Assembly: GCA_016780825.1 (NCBI GenBank)
Contig: JADHLF010000044.1
Location: 1 to 20,178 of the forward strand
DNA: 20,178 nucleotides
Source of the DNA: Planktomarina sp.
Lineage (GTDB): Bacteria; Pseudomonadota; Alphaproteobacteria; Rhodobacterales; Rhodobacteraceae
Direction: 5' to 3'
The position numbers and the translations under genes are program-made. This document shows positions 1 through 7,956 of this stretch, one piece after another. Under the pieces are notes generated by a model, which was given only the letters and a program-made list of their open reading frames with translations, was not told the DNA's origin and searched no databases. How positions within the stretch are numbered: position 1 is the stretch's first letter; every line of letters begins with the position of its first letter.

Positions 1-64
1 GCAGGAAAGTTTTGGCATTTGCGCTGATTTGGCATCGGTGGCTTGATTGACGCTGGCCCGTGCA

Positions 65-80
65 GCGCCTATTCAGGCGC
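65..80. other. short hairpin upstream of glyQ
   Basis: GCGCCT (65-70) and AGGCGC (75-80) form a perfect 6-bp stem with the 4-base loop ATTC, ending 22 bases before the glyQ start codon. No T-run follows it, so it is not a convincing intrinsic terminator. It may be the tail of an upstream transcription unit or a structure in the glyQ leader. The rest of positions 1-102 shows no gene I can support. Confidence 0.3.
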
Positions 81-102
81 CAGATCAGCGGCCGAGGAAC
101 AC

Positions 103-1017
103 ATGAGCACTCCAAAATCATTCCAAGAGATAATTTTGCGCCTTCAAACCTATTGGGCCGCGCAGGGCTGCGCTATTTTGCAACCCTATGACATGGAGGT
201 GGGAGCGGGCACGTTTCACCCGGCCACCACGCTGCGGGCTTTGGGCTCTAAACCCTGGGCCGCGGCCTATGTGCAGCCGTCGCGCCGGCCAACTGATGGG
301 CGTTACGGGGAAAATCCAAACCGCTTGCAGCACTATTACCAATATCAAGTGCTCATCAAACCCAGTCCGCCAAATTTGCAGGAGCTTTATCTGGGCAGCC
401 TCAAAGCCATTGGCATTGATATGGCCCTGCATGATATCCGCTTTGTCGAAGACGATTGGGAGAGCCCGACCTTGGGGGCTTGGGGTCTGGGCTGGGAAGT
501 ATGGTGTGACGGAATGGAAGTGTCGCAGTTTACCTATTTCCAGCAGGTTGGCGGCCATGACTGCCACCCAATTTCTGGGGAGCTGACCTATGGTCTGGAG
601 CGTTTGGCAATGTATGTGTTGGGCGTAGATCACGTGATGGATATGCCCTTCAATGATCCTTCGGCCCCTATCGCGCTGTCCTATGGGGATATTTTTCGCC
701 AAACTGAGGAAGAATACGCCCGCTGGAACTTCGATGTGGCCAATACAGAGGTCTTGCTGCGCCAGTTTCAAGAGGCTGAGGCAGAATGCGAGACCATTTT
801 GGCGCAAGAGGCGATTGACCCCAAAACCGGCAAGCGCATCATCATGGCTCATCCGGCCTATGATCAATGCATCAAAGCCAGCCATATGTTTAACCTTCTG
901 GATGCACGCGGTGTGATTTCTGTCACCGAGCGGCAGGCCTATATTGGCCGCGTTCGGAGTTTGGCGACAAAATGCGCCAATGCCTTCGTGCAGACTTCAG
1001 CAGCGGGAGCGGCCTGA
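103..1017 (+). CDS. glyQ: glycine--tRNA ligase, alpha subunit
   Basis: This is the catalytic alpha subunit of the bacterial alpha2-beta2 glycyl-tRNA synthetase, a class II enzyme that activates glycine with ATP and charges tRNA-Gly in the cytoplasm. The 304-residue product matches the usual family length. Recognisable blocks are DMEVGAGTFHP (30-40), GENPNRLQHYYQYQV (69-83), EDDWESPTLGAWGLGWEVW (116-134) and LTYGLERLAMY (161-171), all typical of GlyQ. The frame is open from position 43, but the ATG at 103 is chosen because GAGGA (94-98) precedes it and the protein then begins with the usual short lead into FQEIILRLQTYW. The stop codon shares one base with the next start codon, so glyQ heads a coupled operon with glyS two genes downstream. 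Confidence 0.97.
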   Translation: MSTPKSFQEIILRLQTYWAAQGCAILQPYDMEVGAGTFHPATTLRALGSKPWAAAYVQPSRRPTDGRYGENPNRLQHYYQYQVLIKPSPPNLQELYLGSLKAIGIDMALHDIRFVEDDWESPTLGAWGLGWEVWCDGMEVSQFTYFQQVGGHDCHPISGELTYGLERLAMYVLGVDHVMDMPFNDPSAPIALSYGDIFRQTEEEYARWNFDVANTEVLLRQFQEAEAECETILAQEAIDPKTGKRIIMAHPAYDQCIKASHMFNLLDARGVISVTERQAYIGRVRSLATKCANAFVQTSAAGAA

Positions 1018-1535
1018 TGGCTGTCAGTGGAAAAGTGATCAGCGGCGGAATTTTGGGAATAACAGCAGCCTTTGGGATTGGCGTCTATTATGCGCAGGTC
1101 TATGGCTATTATGAAACCTTCTCGCAGGGGGAGGTGGCCTTAACCTCAATCGTCAGCGGTGAGCCAACACGCATTCCGATAACGGAGTTTGAGGGCATTG
1201 ACGCAGACAGCAGCCCAATCCGCTATCGCGCCTGTTTCAAAACACCGTTGAGCACGGCCATGCTCACCGAAACATTCACCACGCTGGAGCGCTCAGAGCC
1301 GCGCAATGCACCGGAGTGGTTTGGGTGTTTTGATGCGGCCCAAATCGCCGCTGACATCGACGCCGGCATTACAACCGCCTATCTGGGCGCGGCGAATTTC
1401 GAGTTTGGGATCGACCGGATTGTGGCAATTTACGATGACGGGCGCGGCTATGTTTGGCATCAAATCAACGATTGCGGCGACAAACTTTATGACGGTTCAC
1501 AGGCTTCTGACGACTGCCCGGAAAGGGATCAATAA
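1017..1535 (+). CDS. DUF6446-like single-pass membrane protein between glyQ and glyS
   Basis: This 172-residue protein has no known function. It has one hydrophobic segment at about residues 7-26 (GKVISGGILGITAAFGIGVY), which could be a membrane anchor or uncleaved signal, followed by a soluble and probably periplasmic region. It carries four cysteines (73, 104, 153, 167), enough for two disulfides, and a conserved-looking stretch DADSSPIRYRACF at 62-74. It resembles the DUF6446 family that I recall between glyQ and glyS in Rhodobacterales; no search was run. Its ATG overlaps the glyQ stop by one base and its stop overlaps the glyS start by one base, so the three genes should be co-translated. 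Nothing in the sequence links it to tRNA charging; the position may simply be a conserved operon slot. Confidence 0.85.
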   Translation: MAVSGKVISGGILGITAAFGIGVYYAQVYGYYETFSQGEVALTSIVSGEPTRIPITEFEGIDADSSPIRYRACFKTPLSTAMLTETFTTLERSEPRNAPEWFGCFDAAQIAADIDAGITTAYLGAANFEFGIDRIVAIYDDGRGYVWHQINDCGDKLYDGSQASDDCPERDQ

Positions 1536-3592
1536 TGGCGGATCTTCTCATTGAACTTTTTTCGGAAGAAATACCGGCAGGTTTGCAAGCCCCTGCGGCT
1601 GAGAACCTCAAGAAACTGTTGACCCATGGCATGGTCGAGGCTGGCTTGACCTATGCCAACGCTTCAGCCTTTCACACAGCGCGGCGACTGACCTTGGTGG
1701 TGGAAGGTTTGCTTGACGCCAGCCCGACGGTGCAAGAAGAGCATAAGGGTCCGAAAGTCGGCGCGCCAGAGCAGGCGATCAGTGGATTTTTGCGTGGTGC
1801 GGGTCTGTCGATGGATGACCTGGAGGTGCGCGACGACAAAAAAGGTCAGGTCTATTTTGCCAAGATCACCAAGCCCGGGCGCCCCGCTGCTGAGATTGTG
1901 GCAGAGGTGTTAGAGGCAACTATTCGGACGTTCCCTTGGCCAAAATCGATGCGCTGGGGCTCAGGGAGTCTGCGCTGGGTGCGGCCTTTGCAGTCGATCC
2001 TATGTATCTTGTCCAATGAGGCGGAAGTCTCGGTTGTCCCTCTTGAAGTCGACGGCATTAAATCTGGAAACCAGACCCGCGGTCATCGTTTCATGGCGCC
2101 AGATGCCTTTGCGGTGCGCAGTTTTGAGGATTACGAAACCAAGCTGAAACGTGCTAAGGTGATCCTGCGGGCTGAGGAGCGCCAAGCGGCAATTTGGCAG
2201 GAAGCCGAGACCCAGGCCTTTGCGCTGGGCCATTGCGTGGTGGAAGATGCCGGCTTGTTGGCTGAGGTGGCAGGACTCGTGGAATGGCCGGTTGTTCTGA
2301 TGGGTCAAATTGATGAGGAATTTTTGGATCTGCCCCCAGAGGTTTTGAAAACCTCAATGAAAGAACATCAAAAATTTTTCTCGGTCGAAAATCCGAAAAC
2401 TGGCCGCATTGAGCGCTTTGTCACTGTGGCCAATATCGAGGCGGCCGATCAGGGCGCTACGATATTGAAGGGCAATCAAAAGGTGTTGGCTGCGCGTCTT
2501 GCCGATGCAAAATTCTTTTGGGAGAATGATCTGCGAGAGGCCAAAGCAGGCATGGGAAACTGGCAGGCTTCTTTGGAAAACGTCACCTTTCACAACAAGC
2601 TGGGAAGCCAGGCCGCGCGAATCAAGCGTATTGCAGCATTGGCCCGTGACTTGGCACCCATTGTGGGCGCTGATTCGGATGTGGCAGAGCAGGCCGCTTT
2701 GGTGGCGAAGGCGGATTTGAGCTCAGAAATGGTCTATGAATTTCCGGAATTGCAGGGGCTCATGGGGCGCTATTATGCCGAAAAAGCGGGCATGTCGGCT
2801 GATATTGCGGCGGCCTGTGAGGCGCATTACTCGCCACTTGGGCCTTCTGACGATGTGCCGACAGCGCCGGTTTCCGTCGCTGTGGCGCTGGCCGATAAGC
2901 TTGACACTTTAACCGGGTTTTGGGCGATTGATGAAAAGCCGACGGGCTCGAAAGATCCGTTTGCTTTGCGCCGCGCCGCCTTGGGGGTGATCCGCTTGAT
3001 TTTGGACAATCACCTCACTTTGCCCTTAGCGGAGCGCCTGGCCGCTGCCGATGCGGGGGCTGGAGCCGCGGATTTGCTCGGGTTTTTCCAAGATCGCCTC
3101 AAAACCTACCTGCGTGACCGGGGCATTCGCCATGACGTGATCGATGCCTGCAGTGCCATGCCGCAAAGTGACGATCTGGCGCTTTTGGTCAAGCGGGCTG
3201 AGGCCCTGCAAGGGGCGCTGGCCACCGATGATGGCGAAAACCTGATTCAGGGTTTCAAACGCGCCAATAATATCTTGAGCCAAGCTGAAGAGAAGGATGG
3301 TGTCGAATATAGCTTTGGCGCCGATCTGAAGTATGCGGAAAACGAAGCGGAGAAGGTGCTCTTCGCGGCGTTAGACGAGGCGGATCAGAAAATTCAGCAG
3401 GCCATGGCAGCTCAAGATTTTGCCACCGCTATGGCCGCTATGGCCACATTGCGCGGTCCGATCGACGGGTTTTTCGAAGCGGTAAAGATCAATGCGGACA
3501 GTGCATTGGTCCGTCGCAATCGGCTGAACCTTTTGAGCCGGATTCGCGCAATCTGCCTGTCGGTTGCTGATTTGACCAAAGTTGAAGGCTGA
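1535..3592 (+). CDS. glyS: glycine--tRNA ligase, beta subunit
   Basis: This is the beta subunit of the tetrameric glycyl-tRNA synthetase, which recognises tRNA-Gly and is required with GlyQ for charging. The 685-residue length is close to the E. coli protein (689). Family blocks include LLIELFSEEIPAG (4-16), FPWPKSMRWG (133-142), GNQTRGHRF (178-186), KEHQKFF (276-282) and a C-terminal DALR-type anticodon-binding region that ends in RRNRLNLLSRIRAIC. The ATG overlaps the stop of the preceding gene by one base (TAATG). It is the last gene of the coupled glyQ-DUF6446-glyS unit; a 62-base gap with a candidate promoter separates it from the next gene. Confidence 0.97.
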   Translation: MADLLIELFSEEIPAGLQAPAAENLKKLLTHGMVEAGLTYANASAFHTARRLTLVVEGLLDASPTVQEEHKGPKVGAPEQAISGFLRGAGLSMDDLEVRDDKKGQVYFAKITKPGRPAAEIVAEVLEATIRTFPWPKSMRWGSGSLRWVRPLQSILCILSNEAEVSVVPLEVDGIKSGNQTRGHRFMAPDAFAVRSFEDYETKLKRAKVILRAEERQAAIWQEAETQAFALGHCVVEDAGLLAEVAGLVEWPVVLMGQIDEEFLDLPPEVLKTSMKEHQKFFSVENPKTGRIERFVTVANIEAADQGATILKGNQKVLAARLADAKFFWENDLREAKAGMGNWQASLENVTFHNKLGSQAARIKRIAALARDLAPIVGADSDVAEQAALVAKADLSSEMVYEFPELQGLMGRYYAEKAGMSADIAAACEAHYSPLGPSDDVPTAPVSVAVALADKLDTLTGFWAIDEKPTGSKDPFALRRAALGVIRLILDNHLTLPLAERLAAADAGAGAADLLGFFQDRLKTYLRDRGIRHDVIDACSAMPQSDDLALLVKRAEALQGALATDDGENLIQGFKRANNILSQAEEKDGVEYSFGADLKYAENEAEKVLFAALDEADQKIQQAMAAQDFATAMAAMATLRGPIDGFFEAVKINADSALVRRNRLNLLSRIRAICLSVADLTKVEG

Positions 3593-3602
3593 CATGTGCC
3601 TC

Positions 3603-3630
3603 TTGCACTACGCAGTTAAGGGCTTATGCT
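3603..3630 (+). promoter_or_regulatory. candidate sigma70-type promoter for the PPDK-like gene
   Basis: TTGCAC (3603-3608), a 16-base spacer and TATGCT (3625-3630) resemble a -35/-10 pair, each matching four of six consensus bases. It lies just after the glyS stop and about 25 bases before the GTG start of the PPDK-like gene, which would give a leader of roughly 18 bases. Confidence 0.4.
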
Positions 3631-3654
3631 GCAGCGGAACATGAGGATGCCGCA

Positions 3655-6195
3655 GTGCAGAACGATCAAACTTTTGCCCCCGTTGTATTGGTCACCAATA
3701 CAGCCCCAATGACCGCCCCCGCCTATGGTGGGCGGGCCAAATGCGCGCAGCGCCTGATCCGGCTGGATATGCCGGTTCCCACAACAGTAGCCCTTTCTTT
3801 TGCGGCGGTGCACGAATTGGCGCAGGGCCATGTTTTGGATCTTGGCTTGGTCTTGCCTCATTTCGGCGCGTCGCCCTTGCTCTCGGTGCGGCCGTCTTCT
3901 GGCAGCCCCGATTGGGGCGGGCCGGGTGCGATTTTGAACATCGGCATGAATGATGAGAAATTTTCGGAGCTCTGCGAAAGCCACGGTGAAACGGCGGCCG
4001 CCACCCTCTATCTGCGGTTTATCAACGCCTATGCGACCCATGTGGCGCGGCTGGATCCAGATGCTTTCGATGATCCGGAAACGCCGACCGCGGGCGATGT
4101 GATCAAGGCTTTGACCACCTATTGCGACGAGGCTGATGAGCCCTTCCCGCAGGAGGTGGATGTGCAATTGGCCCATGTGTTGCGCTCTATGGCCCGGGCT
4201 TGGGAAGGCACCAGTGCCCGGCTTTTGCGCCAGGCGAAGGGTGCACCCGCGGATGCGGGGCTCGGGCTTGTCGTGCAGGCCATGGCCATTGGGGTTGGGC
4301 GCGGTGAATGTGGCTCGGGTGTGATACAATTTGCCTCTTCCGACACGGGCCTGCCAGAAATTCATGGGCGCTACCTGCGGCAATCTCAGGCGCGGGAGGC
4401 TTTGGATCGTCAGGTTGGGTCTTTGTATCTGACCAAAGATCCGCGCGGCCCGTCCTTTGAGGAAACTTGCCCCGAGGCTTTCAAACAGCTTTTGGACTAT
4501 TCAGTCTTGGCCCGGCAGCGCCTGCGTGAAGAGATGCAAATTGAGTTTACGCTCGAGAGTGGCAAGCTGGCTATTTTGGATGCGGTGCGTATCGTGCGAT
4601 CTTCAAGCGCAGCGGTGCATATTGCCGTGGACCTGGCCCGCGATGGGATCATCCCGCGCGAAGACGCCCTTATGCGGGTTGACCCAAAGGCTTTGTCTGA
4701 ACTTTTGCACCGGCAAGTGGCACCCAATGCACCGCGCACTGTGCTGGCCAAGGGCATTGCCGCAAGCCCGGGGGCGGCGACTGGAAAGATCGTCTTCACA
4801 GCCTCCGACGCGCAAGCCAGCGCCGCGCGCGGCGAGGCGGCTGTATTGGTCCGGCGTGAAACCGGTCCTGAAGATATTCGCGGCATGCATTCTGTGGTCG
4901 CGGTTCTCACCGAACGTGGCGGGGTCACGAGCCACGCCGCGGTGATCGGGCGCGGTCTTGGTTTGCCCTGTGTGGTGGGCGCCTCGGATATGAGCATCGA
5001 CGGGCAGAAGAAAACGATCATTGGCCGCAACCAACAAATTTTGCGCGAAGGGGATGTCATCACTGTCGATGGCACCCATGGCGAAGTATTGGTGGGGCAT
5101 GTCGAGACCGTAGAAGCCGGTCTCAACACCGCTGTGACAACTTTACTGGGCTGGGCGGATGAGCTGCGCGATATCGGGATCAGAGCCAATGCGGATACGC
5201 CGCGTGATGCGCAGACGGCCAAAAACTTTATGGCTGATGGAATTGGCCTGTGCCGTAGTGAGCATATGTTCTTTGAAGCCGATCGCTTGACTGTGATGCG
5301 GGAGATGATTTTCGCGGAAAACGAAGGGGACCGCGCCGCCTCATTGGAACGGCTCTTGCCAATGCAACGGGCCGATTTTACAGAATTATTCCAAATAATG
5401 GAGGGGCGCCCGGTTTGCATTCGGTTGCTTGATCCGCCATTGCACGAGTTTTTGCCGGCCGATCGTAGCGGCTTGCGCGATTTGGCCGAAGCCCTCAATC
5501 TGCCCCTATCGCGGGTGACCGAAAGGGTGGAGCAATTGTCGGAATACAACCCGATGCTCGGTCTACGCGGGGTGCGGCTTGGCATCACGGTTCCCGAAAT
5601 TTATGAGATGCAGGCGCGGGCGATATTTGAAGCGGCGATCGACAGTGGCGTTGATGCCTCGCCAGAAATCATGATTCCTTTGGTGTCGGCCTGCCGCGAG
5701 GTGGAATTGGTCAAAGCGCGCATTGATGCCGCCGCCGCCGCCGTGCGGGTCAAGCGCGGGCAAAGCTTTAGCTATTCGCTTGGGGTCATGGTCGAAACCC
5801 CGCGTGCGGCTTTGCGGGCTGGAGAAATTGCCGCCTATTCGCAATTTTTGAGCTTTGGCACCAATGATTTGACACAGATGACCTATGGGTTGTCGCGCGA
5901 TGATGCAGGGCGGTTTATGTCCTCTTATGTGCAGCAGGGCGTCTATGAGGAAGATCCGTTTCACCGCCTAGACAAAGAAGGTGTTGGCGAATTGCTGACG
6001 CTTGGTGCAGAGCGTGGCCGGGCGGCGCGACCTGAAGTGGTTCTGTCGATCTGTGGTGAGCACGGCGGCGATCCAGAGGCGATTGCCTTTATCCGCCAAT
6101 GTGGGTTTAACTATGTGTCCTGCTCGCCATTCCGTGTGCCCGTCGCCCGTCTGGCCGCAGCGCAATGTGCCATTGCGGATAAGATAAAGAATTGA
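3655..6195 (+). CDS. pyruvate phosphate dikinase-like PEP-binding protein with degenerate ATP-grasp domain
   Basis: The protein (846 residues) has PPDK architecture. Residues 20-350 correspond to the ATP-grasp region, 365-485 to the mobile phosphohistidine domain and 500-842 to the PEP/pyruvate barrel. The phosphohistidine motif GGVTSHAAVIGRG has His427. The barrel is well kept: GIGLCRSEHMFF (529-540), LDPPLHEFLP (592-601), SFGTNDLTQMTYG (733-745) and YVSCSPFRVP with the catalytic-type Cys823. The ATP-grasp half is eroded. The lysine of GGKG is replaced (GGRA, 25-28), the QTR motif after EFT reads DAV (309-311), and the TRNP block is missing. One arginine (Arg79) and EFT (297-299) remain. It is somewhat shorter than typical PPDK (about 875-890). 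The start is GTG at 3655, with GAGGA at 3643-3647. It may be a true but divergent PPDK, a PEP-binding paralogue that does not use ATP, or a PEP-dependent phosphotransferase; I cannot choose from sequence alone. Confidence 0.85.
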   Translation: MQNDQTFAPVVLVTNTAPMTAPAYGGRAKCAQRLIRLDMPVPTTVALSFAAVHELAQGHVLDLGLVLPHFGASPLLSVRPSSGSPDWGGPGAILNIGMNDEKFSELCESHGETAAATLYLRFINAYATHVARLDPDAFDDPETPTAGDVIKALTTYCDEADEPFPQEVDVQLAHVLRSMARAWEGTSARLLRQAKGAPADAGLGLVVQAMAIGVGRGECGSGVIQFASSDTGLPEIHGRYLRQSQAREALDRQVGSLYLTKDPRGPSFEETCPEAFKQLLDYSVLARQRLREEMQIEFTLESGKLAILDAVRIVRSSSAAVHIAVDLARDGIIPREDALMRVDPKALSELLHRQVAPNAPRTVLAKGIAASPGAATGKIVFTASDAQASAARGEAAVLVRRETGPEDIRGMHSVVAVLTERGGVTSHAAVIGRGLGLPCVVGASDMSIDGQKKTIIGRNQQILREGDVITVDGTHGEVLVGHVETVEAGLNTAVTTLLGWADELRDIGIRANADTPRDAQTAKNFMADGIGLCRSEHMFFEADRLTVMREMIFAENEGDRAASLERLLPMQRADFTELFQIMEGRPVCIRLLDPPLHEFLPADRSGLRDLAEALNLPLSRVTERVEQLSEYNPMLGLRGVRLGITVPEIYEMQARAIFEAAIDSGVDASPEIMIPLVSACREVELVKARIDAAAAAVRVKRGQSFSYSLGVMVETPRAALRAGEIAAYSQFLSFGTNDLTQMTYGLSRDDAGRFMSSYVQQGVYEEDPFHRLDKEGVGELLTLGAERGRAARPEVVLSICGEHGGDPEAIAFIRQCGFNYVSCSPFRVPVARLAAAQCAIADKIKN

Positions 6196-6296
6196 TTTTG
6201 ATATAGTTTGCAAGCGCATTTGGCGTAAATTCAGCACCAGCTAGACGAAGCTCTGATATTTGAGTAAAGACGCCCGAAGTCTTGGGAGTGGTATCA

Positions 6297-6980
6297 ATGG
6301 GGTTCAGAGCGTTTCGCACCCTTGTCATGTCAATTGGTTTCGGGTTGGTTTTGCCGGCTTTTGCCCTGCAGCCAGCCACCGCCAGTGATCTATCCTCTGC
6401 ATTTCCGCCGGAGGCGTTAAAGGGTGCGTTGCGCCATGAAAACGCTATGGCGTCGGCGATTTCTTTGGGTCGGGTCGCGGTTTTGACCTCCCCGCGTCCT
6501 GAAGAGCGTCCAGAGGGATCTAAAGTGCGATATTCCGGCCGCTGGCTGCGCAGTTTGGCAAAGCCGACAGGCGGCAAGCAATGGGCTTGCTTGGCGGAAG
6601 CGATATATTTCGAGGCCCGCGGGGAAGAGGTTGAAGGGCAATTTGCAGTGGCGGAAGTGATTCTCAATCGCGTCGACAGCCCAAAGTTTCCAAACAGCAT
6701 TTGCAAAGTGGTGCGCCAAGGCACGGGGCGCAAACATGCGTGCCAATTTAGTTATAATTGTGATGGTAAGTTGGAATATATCGCCAATGGGGAAGCCTAT
6801 GATCAAGCCAAACGCGTTGCTCGGGTATCGATGGACCGCAAGACACGGCCTTTGACAAAAGGGGCCACCTATTATCACGCCACTTTTGTTTCCCCGTCTT
6901 GGGCGCGGAGTTTTCAGCATGTGACCACAATCGGGGTACACAAATTCTATAAACCCGTTAGACGCGTTGCTGAGAATTAA
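6297..6980 (+). CDS. exported SleB-family cell wall hydrolase
   Basis: This is a predicted peptidoglycan hydrolase of 227 residues. An N-terminal signal peptide (about residues 1-30, hydrophobic 8-24, possible cleavage after AFA or ATAS) should send it to the periplasm. A linker to about residue 95 is followed by the Hydrolase_2/SleB-like domain (about 96-220), with WACLAEAIYFEARGE (96-110), VAEVILNRV (118-126) and TYYHATFVSPSWA (191-203). Glu101 and Glu106 are candidate catalytic acids by analogy with the family. Cysteines at 98, 136, 149 and 155 may form disulfides. TTG (6282) and GTG (6288) lie in frame upstream, but ATG 6297 with GGGAG at 6284-6288 gives the best spacing and a clean signal peptide. 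It follows the PPDK-like gene after about 100 bases in which I see no clear promoter or terminator. Confidence 0.88.
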   Translation: MGFRAFRTLVMSIGFGLVLPAFALQPATASDLSSAFPPEALKGALRHENAMASAISLGRVAVLTSPRPEERPEGSKVRYSGRWLRSLAKPTGGKQWACLAEAIYFEARGEEVEGQFAVAEVILNRVDSPKFPNSICKVVRQGTGRKHACQFSYNCDGKLEYIANGEAYDQAKRVARVSMDRKTRPLTKGATYYHATFVSPSWARSFQHVTTIGVHKFYKPVRRVAEN

Positions 6981-7029
6981 TATCTGCGCGATGCCCGACG
7001 GGGCCAGTGGACAGGGCAAGAGGCCGAAA

Positions 7030-7956
7030 ATGACCGATGATGATCTCAAACATGCTTTTGCTCATCCCTCCGCGCGGTCAGAGGCGACAGCCGAGGCGCC
7101 TTTTGACAGGATTTCGGTGCGCGATTACATTCTCACCGTTGAAATTGGTGCGTTTCAAGCGGAGCGCGGCACCACGCAACGCATTCGGTTTGATGTCGTG
7201 GTGGAAGTGCAGCCCTTGAGCGATGAGATCGACGATGATGTGGATCGCATTCTGTCTTATGATCGGGTCACAGAGGCCATAGAAGCGGCCTTGTCTGAAG
7301 AGCGGCTGAATCTGCTGGAAACTTTGGCTGAACGTGTTGCAGAACGCATTTTGCTCGCGCCACAAGCGCAGAGGGTCTTTGTGCGGATTGAAAAGCTGGA
7401 TCGCGGGCCCGGCAATTTGGGTGTGGAGATTGTACGCTCCAAGTCGCGCCTCTTTGATGCGAACCTTCGGGGGCTGGAAGAGACGCCGCATCCGATTGTT
7501 TTGTTTTTGGCAAATACTGTGATTGAGGAGGGGCATTTGGAGGCTTGGCTCTCTGCGGCTGAACACAACGCCCGCCCGGTGATTATATGCGTCGGCATGC
7601 CCGAGGCCGGAGCGCCGCAGGTGGCATCGCATCGCATGGTTCAGCGCCGCATTGATCTGTTGGCGATTGAACAAAATGCTTGGATTTTTGCCAGCCACGA
7701 TCCGCGATGCGTGGTTGTGGGCAGCAAGACAGAATTGGACTGGGGCATGCGCCACGATCAGATCAGCCTCTGGGCGCCGTCGAAGATCGTCTTGGACGCG
7801 GTTGATGGCCCACCAACCGATATGGTCGATATTTCTGCTCTGGTCGAATGGTTTGCGCAAGAAATGCAGGCCGCGCAGCTGGTGTTTGTCGGCGCAACTC
7901 CGACCGGAAATTTGCCGATTGCCTGCCAGGCTCAGGCAGATTTGGCACTGTTATGA
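7030..7956 (+). CDS. folB: dihydroneopterin aldolase with long C-terminal extension
   Basis: FolB converts 7,8-dihydroneopterin to 6-hydroxymethyl-7,8-dihydropterin and glycolaldehyde in folate synthesis. The N-terminal part (about residues 27-140) carries the family features: IGAFQAERG with Glu45, SYDRVTEAI with Tyr77, ETLAERVAERIL (97-108), and EKLDRG with Lys122 followed by GVEIVRSK. Known FolB proteins are near 120 residues, whereas this one is 308. Residues 150-308 form an extra alpha/beta-looking region with no motif that I recognise. ATG 7030 is chosen for AAGAGG at 7019-7023; TTG 6967 and ATG 6991 are in-frame alternatives but would add residues unlike the family. Its stop overlaps the start of folP (ATGA), so the two folate genes are translationally coupled. 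Confidence 0.9.
   Translation: MTDDDLKHAFAHPSARSEATAEAPFDRISVRDYILTVEIGAFQAERGTTQRIRFDVVVEVQPLSDEIDDDVDRILSYDRVTEAIEAALSEERLNLLETLAERVAERILLAPQAQRVFVRIEKLDRGPGNLGVEIVRSKSRLFDANLRGLEETPHPIVLFLANTVIEEGHLEAWLSAAEHNARPVIICVGMPEAGAPQVASHRMVQRRIDLLAIEQNAWIFASHDPRCVVVGSKTELDWGMRHDQISLWAPSKIVLDAVDGPPTDMVDISALVEWFAQEMQAAQLVFVGATPTGNLPIACQAQADLALL

Noticed and set aside
11..35. Direct repeat TTTGGCAT (11-18 and 28-35) upstream of glyQ
   Set aside because: It is only two short copies with no promoter match or known regulator; it could be chance.
1..102. Possible T-box or other riboswitch before glyQ
   Set aside because: T-boxes are essentially a Gram-positive feature; the region is too short and has only a 6-bp hairpin with no T-box sequence.
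4497..5588. Long minus-strand open frame (363 codons) opposite the PPDK-like gene
   Set aside because: It lies wholly antisense to a gene with clear family motifs; its translation is low-complexity, rich in Ser and Arg, and shows no recognisable domain.
6267..6283. Small hairpin AAGAC/GTCTT before the ribosome binding site of the cell wall hydrolase
   Set aside because: It has only a 5-bp AT-containing stem with a 7-base loop; too weak to call a regulatory structure.
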